From Limosilactobacillus pulli (lineage in GTDB: Bacteria; Bacillota; Bacilli; Lactobacillales; Lactobacillaceae), in contig NZ_CANCWQ010000046.1 of assembly GCF_947381555.1 (NCBI RefSeq), positions 1-6,976 of the forward strand: a stretch of 6,976 bases of DNA. Reading direction: 5' to 3'. Positions within the stretch are counted from its first letter, which is position 1. The number at the start of each line of letters is the position of its first letter. Shown here one piece after another: positions 1-4,851 of this stretch. The notes beneath the pieces were generated by a model that did not search any database, was not told the origin of the DNA, and saw only the letters and a program-made list of their open reading frames with translations. Made by a program: the position numbers and the translations under genes.

Positions 1-74
1 TCAACTTTGGGGAGTAAGTCTTTTGCTCCGTTCCGTATACGGAACGGAGCAAAAGACTTACTCCCCAAAGTTGA
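1..74. repeat. Left terminal palindrome, probable hairpin telomere
   Basis: Every base i pairs with base 75-i, giving a perfect 74-bp inverted repeat with no spacer, centred between 37 and 38 in GTATAC. The inner 28 bp (half TGCTCCGTTCCGTA) is identical to the core of the right-end palindrome. The arms also carry GGGG at 9-12 and CCCC at 63-66. The palindrome stops exactly at the window edge, as expected if a covalently closed hairpin was read through and the assembly stopped one arm later. The true terminus would then be near 37/38 and bases 1-37 would duplicate 38-74. Extruded as a cruciform, this is a Holliday-junction-like substrate. Alternatives are a fold-back assembly artefact or a palindrome in a circular molecule. 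Confidence 0.85.
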
Positions 75-90
75 CAAAAAATGAGACTGA
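38..90 (+). repeat. Left terminal inverted repeat (imperfect)
   Basis: Read inward from the palindrome centre, this 53-nt stretch aligns without gaps to the complement of 6886-6938, with about 41 of 53 positions identical by eye. Conservation is in blocks: the outer TACGGAACGGAGCA, then AAGAC, then a diverged 13-nt stretch, then TTGRCAAAAAATGA with KACWGA after it. The inner block crosses the palindrome edge, so the repeat is more than the palindrome core. Block conservation separated by variable sequence of fixed length suggests protein-binding boxes, as in hairpin telomeres of other linear replicons. Confidence 0.75.
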
Positions 91-99
91 GCCTATAAT
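71..99 (+). promoter_or_regulatory. Consensus sigma-A promoter abutting the left telomere
   Basis: TTGACA at 71-76 and TATAAT at 94-99 are separated by exactly 17 bp, a full match to the housekeeping consensus. The first four bases of the -35 box are the last four of the terminal palindrome. Transcription would run inward from about 106 into a region without a convincing gene, so the product may be a non-coding RNA or long leader. An operator-like motif (107-125) sits at the predicted start. The right end keeps TTGGCA in the equivalent place but has no matching -10 box. Confidence 0.75.
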
Positions 100-106
100 A
101 TAAAAT

Positions 107-125
107 GTGTAAAGATTTGATACAC
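107..125 (+). promoter_or_regulatory. Operator-like motif, copy A (GTGTAAAGATTTGATAC)
   Basis: This is an imperfect dyad with outer arms GTGTA and TACAC, lying at the predicted transcription start of the telomeric promoter. It belongs to a dispersed family with consensus GTGTAAAgAAATGATAC. Other members are at 267-283 (minus), 3913-3929 (plus, inside the operon promoter), 6752-6768 (plus) and a degenerate copy at 6889-6905 (minus). Position suggests a repressor site. The likely ligand is the element's own helix-turn-helix protein, but that is inference. Confidence 0.5.
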
Positions 126-266
126 TTATAAAGGTACAAAATTGTTGACGACAAAACCAACTTTGTTTTTTCTGTCCAGCTCAACTTGAACAGAACAGTT
201 TTTGATGTCTTTACTTTTTGTCTTTCATGAAGTCGTCAATTACAAAAACGTCCCTTTTCTCTCTCC

Positions 267-283
267 GTATCATTTCTTTACAC
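267..283 (-). promoter_or_regulatory. Operator-like motif, copy B
   Basis: Read on the minus strand the sequence is GTGTAAAGAAATGATAC, identical over 17 nt to copy E at 6752-6768. Flanking bases extend the match: both copies are preceded by AAAA. Copies B and E both point outward to their nearest telomere, about 230-245 and 170-186 nt from the palindrome centres, a mirrored arrangement in otherwise dissimilar sequence. Confidence 0.5.
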
Positions 284-298
284 TTTTTAATATGATAT

Positions 299-315
299 TT
301 TTACAATTTGTAAGA
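299..315. promoter_or_regulatory. TTTTACA-n3-TGTAAAA dyad, left copy 1
   Basis: The site has TTTTACA and TGTAAGA arms around a 3-nt spacer, with one arm slightly degenerate. Better copies of the same dyad are at 454-470 and 6787-6803. The TGTAAA half-site also occurs inside the GTGTAAA motif family. It may be a second binding mode for the same regulator, or a telomere-proximal binding site. Confidence 0.4.
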
Positions 316-453
316 ATTAAATTAATTCTGACACAATGTAAAATCACCCGTACTGTATCATACTGGGGTTTTGACGACTTTTTGACCTTTATTTTTAGGC
401 GCTGGCACGCTTAAAAAGTGCGGTCTAAATCTGCCGTCCGTTCGACCGATGAA

Positions 454-470
454 TTTTACATTTTGTAAAA
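454..470. promoter_or_regulatory. TTTTACA-n3-TGTAAAA dyad, left copy 2 (perfect)
   Basis: Arms of 7 bp, TTTTACA and TGTAAAA, flank TTT and form a perfect dyad. The core ACATTTTGTAAAA recurs at 6791-6803 near the other end. Being A+T-rich, it could arise by chance once; three copies confined to the two terminal regions are harder to dismiss. The binding protein is unknown. Confidence 0.45.
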
Positions 471-667
471 AGCGATTTTTTTTAGTCGGTTCAAAAATGA
501 CCCCGACTTTTTGGCACTAAAAAGCACCCGTTTTTTGAGCCCTACTTTTTGACACCGATAGAAAAATGGCGTTGCATTTTCAGCAGATTTTTACATGCTG
601 TTAGCGGTCAAAAAATGGCCTTTTTAGGCCCTTTAAAGTTAGAGGCGATGTTTTTATCGTGAAACGC

Positions 668-712
668 AAAAAGGCACCCCAGAGGCTCATTTTGAGCTTC
701 TGAGACGCCTTT
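668..712 (-). terminator. Long hairpin, leftward intrinsic terminator
   Basis: Arms 670-689 and 693-712 match at 16 of 20 positions as strict complements, several of the rest are G-U pairs on one strand, and the loop is 3 nt. On the minus strand the stem is followed by five U residues (672-668), making it a terminator for leftward transcription. On the plus strand no U-run follows. It is the most distal of three hairpins that could stop a leftward transcript from the promoter at 861-888. Confidence 0.6.
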
Positions 713-717
713 AAAGT

Positions 718-755
718 AAAAAGTGCATCACAACCGTGGATGTGATACACTTTTT
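718..755. terminator. Bidirectional terminator-like hairpin
   Basis: AAAAAGTGCATCACA (718-732) pairs with TGTGATACACTTTTT (741-755) with one mismatch and an 8-nt loop. It is flanked by A5 on one side and T5 on the other, so it can act as a U-tailed terminator in both directions. It would block read-through from the telomeric promoter into the first gene. The right arm contains TGATACACTT, which also occurs in motif copy A, so a protein-binding role is possible. Confidence 0.6.
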
Positions 756-766
756 CGTGAAAGAAA

Positions 767-811
767 AAAAGCGAAGTCAAAAAAGATTGGGAAGTCTTGG
801 ACTTTGCTTTT
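767..811 (-). terminator. Branched hairpin, terminator of the antisense RNA
   Basis: The outer stem 767-778/800-811 pairs over 12 positions with one mismatch that is G-U in the plus-strand RNA. An inner stem 783-788/793-798 is closed by a GGGA loop. In the leftward direction the stem is followed by a run of seven U residues. In the rightward direction only four follow, so termination should be stronger leftward. Confidence 0.6.
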
Positions 812-816
812 ACGGC

Positions 817-839
817 GCGTTTTGAACGGAACGCTTTTT
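817..839 (+). terminator. Rightward attenuator-like hairpin upstream of gene 1
   Basis: GCGTT (817-821) pairs with AACGC (830-834) across an 8-nt loop and is followed at once by TTTTT (835-839), a short rightward intrinsic terminator. It lies inside the region covered by the candidate antisense RNA. An attenuation mechanism, in which antisense pairing lets this terminator form, is possible. The 5-bp stem is weak, and the proximal promoter at 945-974 lies downstream and would bypass it. Confidence 0.4.
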
Positions 840-860
840 ATATATCTTTTTACGCCTTTT

Positions 861-888
861 ATCTTAGCATATTGGGTGTAAAAAGCAA
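861..888 (-). promoter_or_regulatory. Leftward promoter for the candidate antisense RNA
   Basis: On the minus strand TTGCTT (complement of 883-888) and TAAGAT (complement of 861-866) are spaced by 16 bp, with a TGC extension just before the -10 box. This is a fair extended -10 promoter. It lies about 110 bp upstream of the first gene and faces away from it. Confidence 0.45.
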
Positions 889-947
889 GCTGAAACCGCG
901 TGGTGTCTGTAAGCACAAGCGTTCACTAACAGCTCAAAACGCCGTTC

Positions 948-974
948 TTTCAAGCTATTCAACGTTTATATAAT
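948..974 (+). promoter_or_regulatory. Probable promoter of gene 1
   Basis: A perfect TATAAT occurs at 969-974. The -35 element is poor: TTTCAA at 948-953 gives a 15-bp spacer and TTCTTT at 945-950 an 18-bp spacer. Transcription would start near 981, only about 20 nt before the ATG at 1001. The imperfect -35 suggests modest expression or dependence on an activator. Confidence 0.5.
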
Positions 975-1000
975 GCTGAAAATGAAAGGCGGTTTTTTTA

Positions 1001-3007
1001 ATGAAAAAAACTTTTGATGAAACTTCTAAGATGCTTCCTGAGCAAGCCAGTGAAAAGCTCTGGGGAGAGCTGGCAAAGATGAGCCCAGCTGATGCACTGG
1101 CCTATCGCCGTGCTGAAGAAAGCGAAGAAGAGAAAAGCATCCGCTTGCTGGGATGGCGACGCAACCCACGCCGCGGCGTAACGCAATCGGCACTGGTGGC
1201 GCGTCATATCTCGAAGGGGGCTGATGGTACTGATACTAACTCCAATATCAGCTTCTTCGGCACTACTGATGAGGCCTTCCCCAGCACTCAAGAGCTTTCG
1301 TGGCTTTCTGACCTCTCTTGGACGCTCGCCATGGCTACTGACTTGAGCAAAGCATGGAAGAAAACATACACTGAAGATGGCTCATATATCCGCATCGTTG
1401 GGGGGCTCAACACGCGCATCAGCATGGCACTTTTGGCTATTGGCCATTTGTACCTTGAGCAAGGCAAAGCCGTCCTTTTTGACACCAGCGGCCAAGCCTA
1501 TGCAGTACCTTTTAAGGCCCTTTTTGACCCCCACACTTTTGTACGGGAAAAAATGGAAACTTATCGTGAACCGCGGTTTTTTAGTGCTATCCAGAGCTAC
1601 TGTGAAGGCCGTTGGTCAACCGCCCGTACTATCAAAGGCTATGCGGCCGCGCTTTTTGACGAGCGGCACTTCTCACACGACATCCTCAGCCAGCTGGGCT
1701 ACGAAAACGCGGCCTCCTCGCCCTTCTTCTTTGATGGCTTCGAAGCTTTGACGCAGACAAGTGCCTTAGCCGTCAAAAGCGGTAAGCTCAAAAACTTACA
1801 AGGCGACACTAATGAAAAGATAGGGTATCGGATGGCAAAAAAGTTTGAGCTCGCCTTCTGGGACTTGATGAGCGAAGGGGTTTCAGACACTGGTGCACTA
1901 GGCCAGACAGCCGCTGAGCCTTACCGCTGGAAAGTGTTGCAGTATATGCTTTATGCACCTCTCAAAATACGTTTTGTTGACGCGCTTGGCCGCCCAGCTT
2001 ATGAGCGCTTGTGTGGGGCTACGGGTATGCAGGGGATGCCAATCCTCGTTGGGGCACAAGGCATCGGAAAAAGTACCCTTGTACGTAAGTTGTGCCTTGG
2101 CTGGGGCGGTGCTGTAAAAGATGCGGGCGATAGCGAGAGCCAAACAGCCGTGTATTCACGAGCCCAAAGCGCTATCGTTGAGTACGCTGAGCTTGAAAAA
2201 ATGACTGGGCGCCAGATAGGGCACTTGAAAGCTGGCACTACTACGTATGTAGCCGACATCAACTTGAAGTATGCCAATGGCATCACGCGCTTCACTTTAA
2301 AAAGCCTTATCATAGGCACGGCCAACAATAGCGATTTCTTGGCTGATGAGACGGGCTCACGGCGTTTTTGGCCTATCGCTATCGAAAGCTTCGACCGTCA
2401 AAAGACCACTGACGACTACATCCTTACCCTTTTAGGGAACGCCCAGCTTTATTTGAACACGGAAGTTGACCGCCATCTCGCTGGCGGATATTCAAAAGCC
2501 GCCGCCGCCACTCTGAGCCTTGAGCTCCCCGAAACCGCGGAAGACCGAGCTTTCAAAGAAGCTGGCTACTCAAGGCTCAGTCCTCAGCAAAGCTATGTCG
2601 AAGACTTCATCAAAGCTATGCTGGCCCAGCCGCAAAGCTATCCCACGGCCTACCTAGGACGGAGTGCCGATGGTAACAGCCTTTACTTTGGCACGAAAAA
2701 GGCACTCGAAGTTGCTTTTGAGGGCTGGCTAAAAGGTCAAGAAAGCCCAGGGGCGCGCGGTGTTTTTACATCCACACTCACCGAGTATCTTTATGGCCTA
2801 CCAAGCACTAAGAAGCGCGCCTCAGCCCGCATAGGTACCGCTATAAAGAAGGTTTGCATTGTCTCCATCGCCGAGCTGAGCTTCCTTGCTACTCAAGAAG
2901 TGCCACTCACACCTACCCAACAGGCATCGCGCCCAACTTACACTGACGCATACGCCGAAACAAACAAGCTTACTCCCGAGATGGAAAACTACTACAAGCC
3001 TTTATAA
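1001..3007 (+). CDS. VapE/VirE-family P-loop ATPase, probable replication initiator-helicase
   Basis: A 668-residue protein. The ATG follows an SD-like AAAGGCGG (985-992) at a spacing of 8. The Walker A motif GAQGIGKST is at residues 351-359, an acidic IVEYAELE stretch at 392-399, and the family signature GTANNSDFLADETGSRRFW at 439-457. This order (P-loop, E-L-E, GTxN, TGxRRFWP) is diagnostic of the virulence-associated protein E helicase-like domain found in phage satellites and plasmids. No primase motif is recognisable in the first 340 residues. The last 130 residues contain a basic stretch (STKKRASARIG) that could belong to a DNA-binding domain. An iteron array lies directly 3' of the gene, as in the rep-ori modules of staphylococcal pathogenicity islands, so the likely job is origin recognition and unwinding. 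The ATPase family call is strong; the initiator role is inferred. Confidence 0.88.
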   Translation: MKKTFDETSKMLPEQASEKLWGELAKMSPADALAYRRAEESEEEKSIRLLGWRRNPRRGVTQSALVARHISKGADGTDTNSNISFFGTTDEAFPSTQELSWLSDLSWTLAMATDLSKAWKKTYTEDGSYIRIVGGLNTRISMALLAIGHLYLEQGKAVLFDTSGQAYAVPFKALFDPHTFVREKMETYREPRFFSAIQSYCEGRWSTARTIKGYAAALFDERHFSHDILSQLGYENAASSPFFFDGFEALTQTSALAVKSGKLKNLQGDTNEKIGYRMAKKFELAFWDLMSEGVSDTGALGQTAAEPYRWKVLQYMLYAPLKIRFVDALGRPAYERLCGATGMQGMPILVGAQGIGKSTLVRKLCLGWGGAVKDAGDSESQTAVYSRAQSAIVEYAELEKMTGRQIGHLKAGTTTYVADINLKYANGITRFTLKSLIIGTANNSDFLADETGSRRFWPIAIESFDRQKTTDDYILTLLGNAQLYLNTEVDRHLAGGYSKAAAATLSLELPETAEDRAFKEAGYSRLSPQQSYVEDFIKAMLAQPQSYPTAYLGRSADGNSLYFGTKKALEVAFEGWLKGQESPGARGVFTSTLTEYLYGLPSTKKRASARIGTAIKKVCIVSIAELSFLATQEVPLTPTQQASRPTYTDAYAETNKLTPEMENYYKPL

Positions 3008-3012
3008 ACCTT

Positions 3013-3046
3013 AAAAAATGCTCCGATTTTTTCGGGGCTTTTTTTT
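3013..3046 (+). terminator. Intrinsic terminator of gene 1
   Basis: GCTCCGA (3020-3026) pairs with TCGGGGC (3032-3038), including one G-U pair. An upstream A-run and a downstream run of eight T residues (3039-3046) flank it. It begins a few bases after the stop codon and separates gene 1 transcription from the iteron region. Confidence 0.85.
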
Positions 3047-3119
3047 ACTCTTTTTTCAGCTGATGTAGACATCCTTTTTGGCTATTTTTTGATGTAGACA
3101 AAAAAAGTGTCTACACGGG

Positions 3120-3136
3120 TACGCTTACTCTCCCAA
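3120..3136 (+). repeat. 17-bp direct repeat, copy 1
   Basis: TACGCTTACTCTCCCAA recurs perfectly at 3199-3215, 79 bp downstream, inside the iteron array. It is unrelated in sequence to the TGTAGACA iteron and each copy follows a cluster of iterons. It may be a second protein-binding site in the origin (host initiator, partition or single-strand start signal) or the trace of a local duplication. Confidence 0.65.
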
Positions 3137-3198
3137 GGGATAAGGTGTACTCAAAAAAAAGGTGTAGACATCCGTAGACAAAGCGTTGACTACGTGCT

Positions 3199-3215
3199 TA
3201 CGCTTACTCTCCCAA
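3199..3215 (+). repeat. 17-bp direct repeat, copy 2
   Basis: This is the second perfect copy of the repeat at 3120-3136. The sequence between the copies is not otherwise duplicated, so the conserved 17 bp is more likely a functional site than the remnant of one long duplication. Confidence 0.65.
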
Positions 3216-3270
3216 CGGTTTTGACGTTTTTTTTTCTCTTTTTTTGATGTAGACACTTTTTTTTCCCAAC

Positions 3271-3310
3271 TTATATATAAATGGCTTAAAATTTAAATTT
3301 TATATTTTTA
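3271..3310. other. A+T-rich tract, probable unwinding element
   Basis: Only three of 40 bases are G or C, and it includes ATATATA and the palindrome AAATTTAAATTT. It sits between the left (3064-3255) and right (3313-3415) groups of iterons, the expected position for strand opening by a bound initiator. Melting was not computed. Confidence 0.55.
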
Positions 3311-3429
3311 TGTGTCTACATTGTCTACATATACTTCTATCCCTTGATATATAAGGGTTTTTATGTAGACATTTTGGTGTCTACACCTTGTCTACATGTG
3401 TCTACATTGTCTACATTCGATCTAAACCA

Positions 3430-3845
3430 CTCTTTTGTGCGTTTCGAGTGCGTGGCCCCCGCCTTCGCTACGCTCAGCCGCGTGCCGCTCGCTGGCGCTC
3501 GCTCACAAGGTGCCACTGAAGGCTACTCCGCAAGCTCGCTGGCGCTCGCAAGCTCATACCACACGGCTACGGCTACGCGGCATCTCGTTTGGTGGGTTTC
3601 GTACGGCCGAGGCAGTCCTGCAACTTTACAGCGGGGACGGACTTTGCGGGGCCACGGTCTACAGAGTGCGGCACGGCTACACGGCTACGGGGTGCTGGAG
3701 TTGGGGGCACGGCCGTTTCCACGGCACGCGCGGTGGGGCTAAAGGCTGCGGAAGTGTGCACTGCTACAGGGGGGGATGGTGCTGGCTGGCCTTTTGGCGA
3801 CGCTAAAGGCTGGGCAGTGCGGCACGGCTACAAAAGGGCATAACA
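3430..3845. repeat. G+C-rich, internally repetitive non-coding block
   Basis: Base composition changes sharply from A+T-rich to strongly G+C-rich here and back again after 3845. Perfect repeats include GCTCGCTGGCGCTCGC (3487-3502, 3534-3549) and AGTGCGGCACGGCTACA (3665-3681, 3816-3832). CTAAAGGCTG recurs near 3739 and 3802, and CGGCTAC words are scattered throughout. Overlapping open frames exist in all three plus frames, but none has a Shine-Dalgarno site, and their translations are low-complexity (A, G, R, T). Open frames here are expected from the scarcity of A+T-rich stop codons. It spans the physical midpoint of the inferred linear molecule (about 3488). It could be a structured RNA, a fork or segregation site, or acquired sequence. 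Confidence 0.55.
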
Positions 3846-3903
3846 TCAACATCCCTGTCAGTCTAAAAGGGAGCAGAAGTCTATTTTTTGTGGTACTCAC
3901 TGA

Positions 3904-3932
3904 TTGCTAAAAGTGTAAAAAAATGATATACT
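3904..3932 (+). promoter_or_regulatory. Operon promoter with embedded operator motif (copy D)
   Basis: TTGCTA (3904-3909) and TATACT (3927-3932) are 17 bp apart, with TG two to three bases before the -10 box. The dispersed motif GTGTAAAAAAATGATAT (3913-3929) fills most of the spacer and runs into the -10 box, so a protein bound there would exclude RNA polymerase. Transcription starts near 3939. The first gene encodes a helix-turn-helix protein, which makes autorepression the simplest reading. Confidence 0.75.
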
Positions 3933-3963
3933 AAAGGCAGTAAAAAAACAGGAGGCATCTTTT

Positions 3964-4839
3964 ATGGGAAAATCGCAAAAGGGGCTAAGTCAAGGCCAAC
4001 AGCTGGCACTGGGAGTGGCTGAAAAGCTACTCGCGCCAGACATCTTGGCACGTATCGACGTATCTAAGAGCACGCTGGCAAAGGTTGCTGGGCAGAGCAG
4101 ACCGACTTTTTACAGGCATCTAAAAGCCATGGGGCTTGGTGAAGAGGCCAACCCGATGGACTTGGAAGGCCGCGCGGAGTACATCCGCTCGCACTTTACT
4201 GTAAAGAGTGTTGAGGACTTGCTGGACTATGCGCGCGAAAACGCCTTTTACCGCAAAAAGACACAGCATCGCGCCTACGACAACAGCGGCCGCGCGGCGA
4301 AGGCCCAGACTTTGCGGCAAAGCAGAGCCAAGCAGACACACAAGCAGACTGTAGACCAGAGCCAAGCAAACAGCCGTGTACTAGCGGAAGTGAGCGCCTT
4401 GACGGGCCAAAAGGCGGCCCCAGCCCCAGCAAAAACAGCGGCAAAAGAAGGTCTACCCTTTGACCCACATAACCTTATCGCGCCCGTTATCGCGCCAGTT
4501 ACGCCACATCTGCTGAAACTGCTGACCCGCTACTACATCCAGAACTCAGTAAAAAGGCCCCAGCCCGACAAGCAGTGGTTGGAGATTGAGGCGGCCCCAA
4601 CGGCTAAGGCGGCACGGAATGAGCTTGAGGCACTGGCTAAAGACCCTAAAAACGAGGTCAACGTTGAAAAGTGGGCACTTTGGTACTATGTAAAAAACTT
4701 CGCCGAAAAGAAACAGCGCGAAACCATCAAGCGCTCCCTACAGCTGGGGTACTTTGACGGCAAAGAAGATGACAAGGACTGGGCTTTTGCCTTGTACATC
4801 CCTTGCCACGCCTTTCATTTCACGGCTGAGATGTTTTAG
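3964..4839 (+). CDS. Helix-turn-helix DNA-binding protein, first gene of the operon
   Basis: A 291-residue protein. The ATG follows a full AGGAGG (3950-3955) at 8 nt. Residues 34-57, containing STLAKVAGQSRPTFYRHL, read as a helix-turn-helix: a short helix, a G-containing turn and a recognition helix with S/R/P/T/Y/R. Residues 60-100 are charged. Residues 100-165 are basic, then Q- and A/P-rich, and look like a flexible linker (KAAPAPAKTAAKEG). The C-terminal part, from about 165, is hydrophobic and helical with IAPVIAPV and two aromatic clusters (WALWYYVKNF; DWAFALYI), likely for oligomerisation. I do not recognise the C-terminal family. Candidate roles are repressor of its own promoter (motif copy D), iteron or telomere-binding protein, or partition factor. 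It ends 12 nt before the preferred start of the next gene. Confidence 0.75.
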   Translation: MGKSQKGLSQGQQLALGVAEKLLAPDILARIDVSKSTLAKVAGQSRPTFYRHLKAMGLGEEANPMDLEGRAEYIRSHFTVKSVEDLLDYARENAFYRKKTQHRAYDNSGRAAKAQTLRQSRAKQTHKQTVDQSQANSRVLAEVSALTGQKAAPAPAKTAAKEGLPFDPHNLIAPVIAPVTPHLLKLLTRYYIQNSVKRPQPDKQWLEIEAAPTAKAARNELEALAKDPKNEVNVEKWALWYYVKNFAEKKQRETIKRSLQLGYFDGKEDDKDWAFALYIPCHAFHFTAEMF

Positions 4840-4851
4840 AAGGTGATGGCT

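Larger units (their letters stand above)
126..666. other. A+T-rich non-coding left region
   Basis: About 540 bp with no reading frame that has a usable Shine-Dalgarno site. It holds a motif copy on the minus strand (267-283), two TTTTACA/TGTAAAA dyads (299-315, 454-470), a half-site at 337-343, repeated words of the form ACTTTTTGAC (near 376, 505 and 545), and several short stem-loops: CAGCA/TGCTG at 581-600, GGCC/GGCC near 618-631 and CGAT/ATCG near 645-658. It probably serves as a regulatory or untranslated leader. I see no tRNA, mobile element or gene in it. Confidence 0.55.
764..854 (-). ncRNA. Candidate counter-transcribed RNA upstream of gene 1
   Basis: A leftward promoter (861-888) would start transcription near 854. 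The RNA of about 90 nt would contain a small stem (complement of 817-834) and end at a branched 12-bp terminator hairpin (767-811) followed by seven U residues (770-764). This two-stem layout with a terminal hairpin, placed antisense to the region upstream of a replication gene, resembles copy-number antisense RNAs of Gram-positive plasmids such as the pT181 and pIP501 families. The regulatory role is inference. No conserved RNA family was recognised. Confidence 0.5.
3064..3415. repeat. Iteron array, candidate replication origin
   Basis: The 8-mer TGTAGACA or its complement TGTCTACA occurs about 14 times. Plus orientation: 3064, 3093, 3163, 3173 (first base changed), 3248 and 3364. Minus orientation: 3108, 3313, 3322, 3378, 3389, 3399 and 3408. 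A weaker minus relative is near 3187. The sites at 3093 and 3108 form an inverted pair. The cluster at 3378-3415 is spaced 9-11 bp, about one helical turn, so bound proteins would lie on one face. The sites flank an A+T-rich tract (3271-3310). Iterons either side of an A+T-rich segment just downstream of the initiator gene is the layout known for staphylococcal pathogenicity island origins. A partition site or operator is the main alternative. Confidence 0.75.

Noticed and set aside
202..414. 70-residue plus-strand open frame near the left end
   Set aside because: TTG/ATG start without any Shine-Dalgarno site, A+T-driven hydrophobic composition, and it runs across motif copy B and a dyad; more likely chance in a leader region.
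728..916. 62-residue minus-strand open frame upstream of gene 1
   Set aside because: GTG start with no ribosome site, and it crosses a promoter and two terminator hairpins; the interval is better explained as an antisense RNA locus.
3064..3415. CRISPR-like array
   Set aside because: The repeats are only 8 bp, occur in both orientations with irregular spacing, and no cas gene is nearby; an iteron array fits better.
3344..3843. Overlapping open frames of 132, 123 and 84 residues in the G+C-rich block
   Set aside because: All three plus frames are open because the block has few A+T-rich stop codons; starts are TTG or otherwise unsupported, and the translations are low-complexity and repeat-driven.
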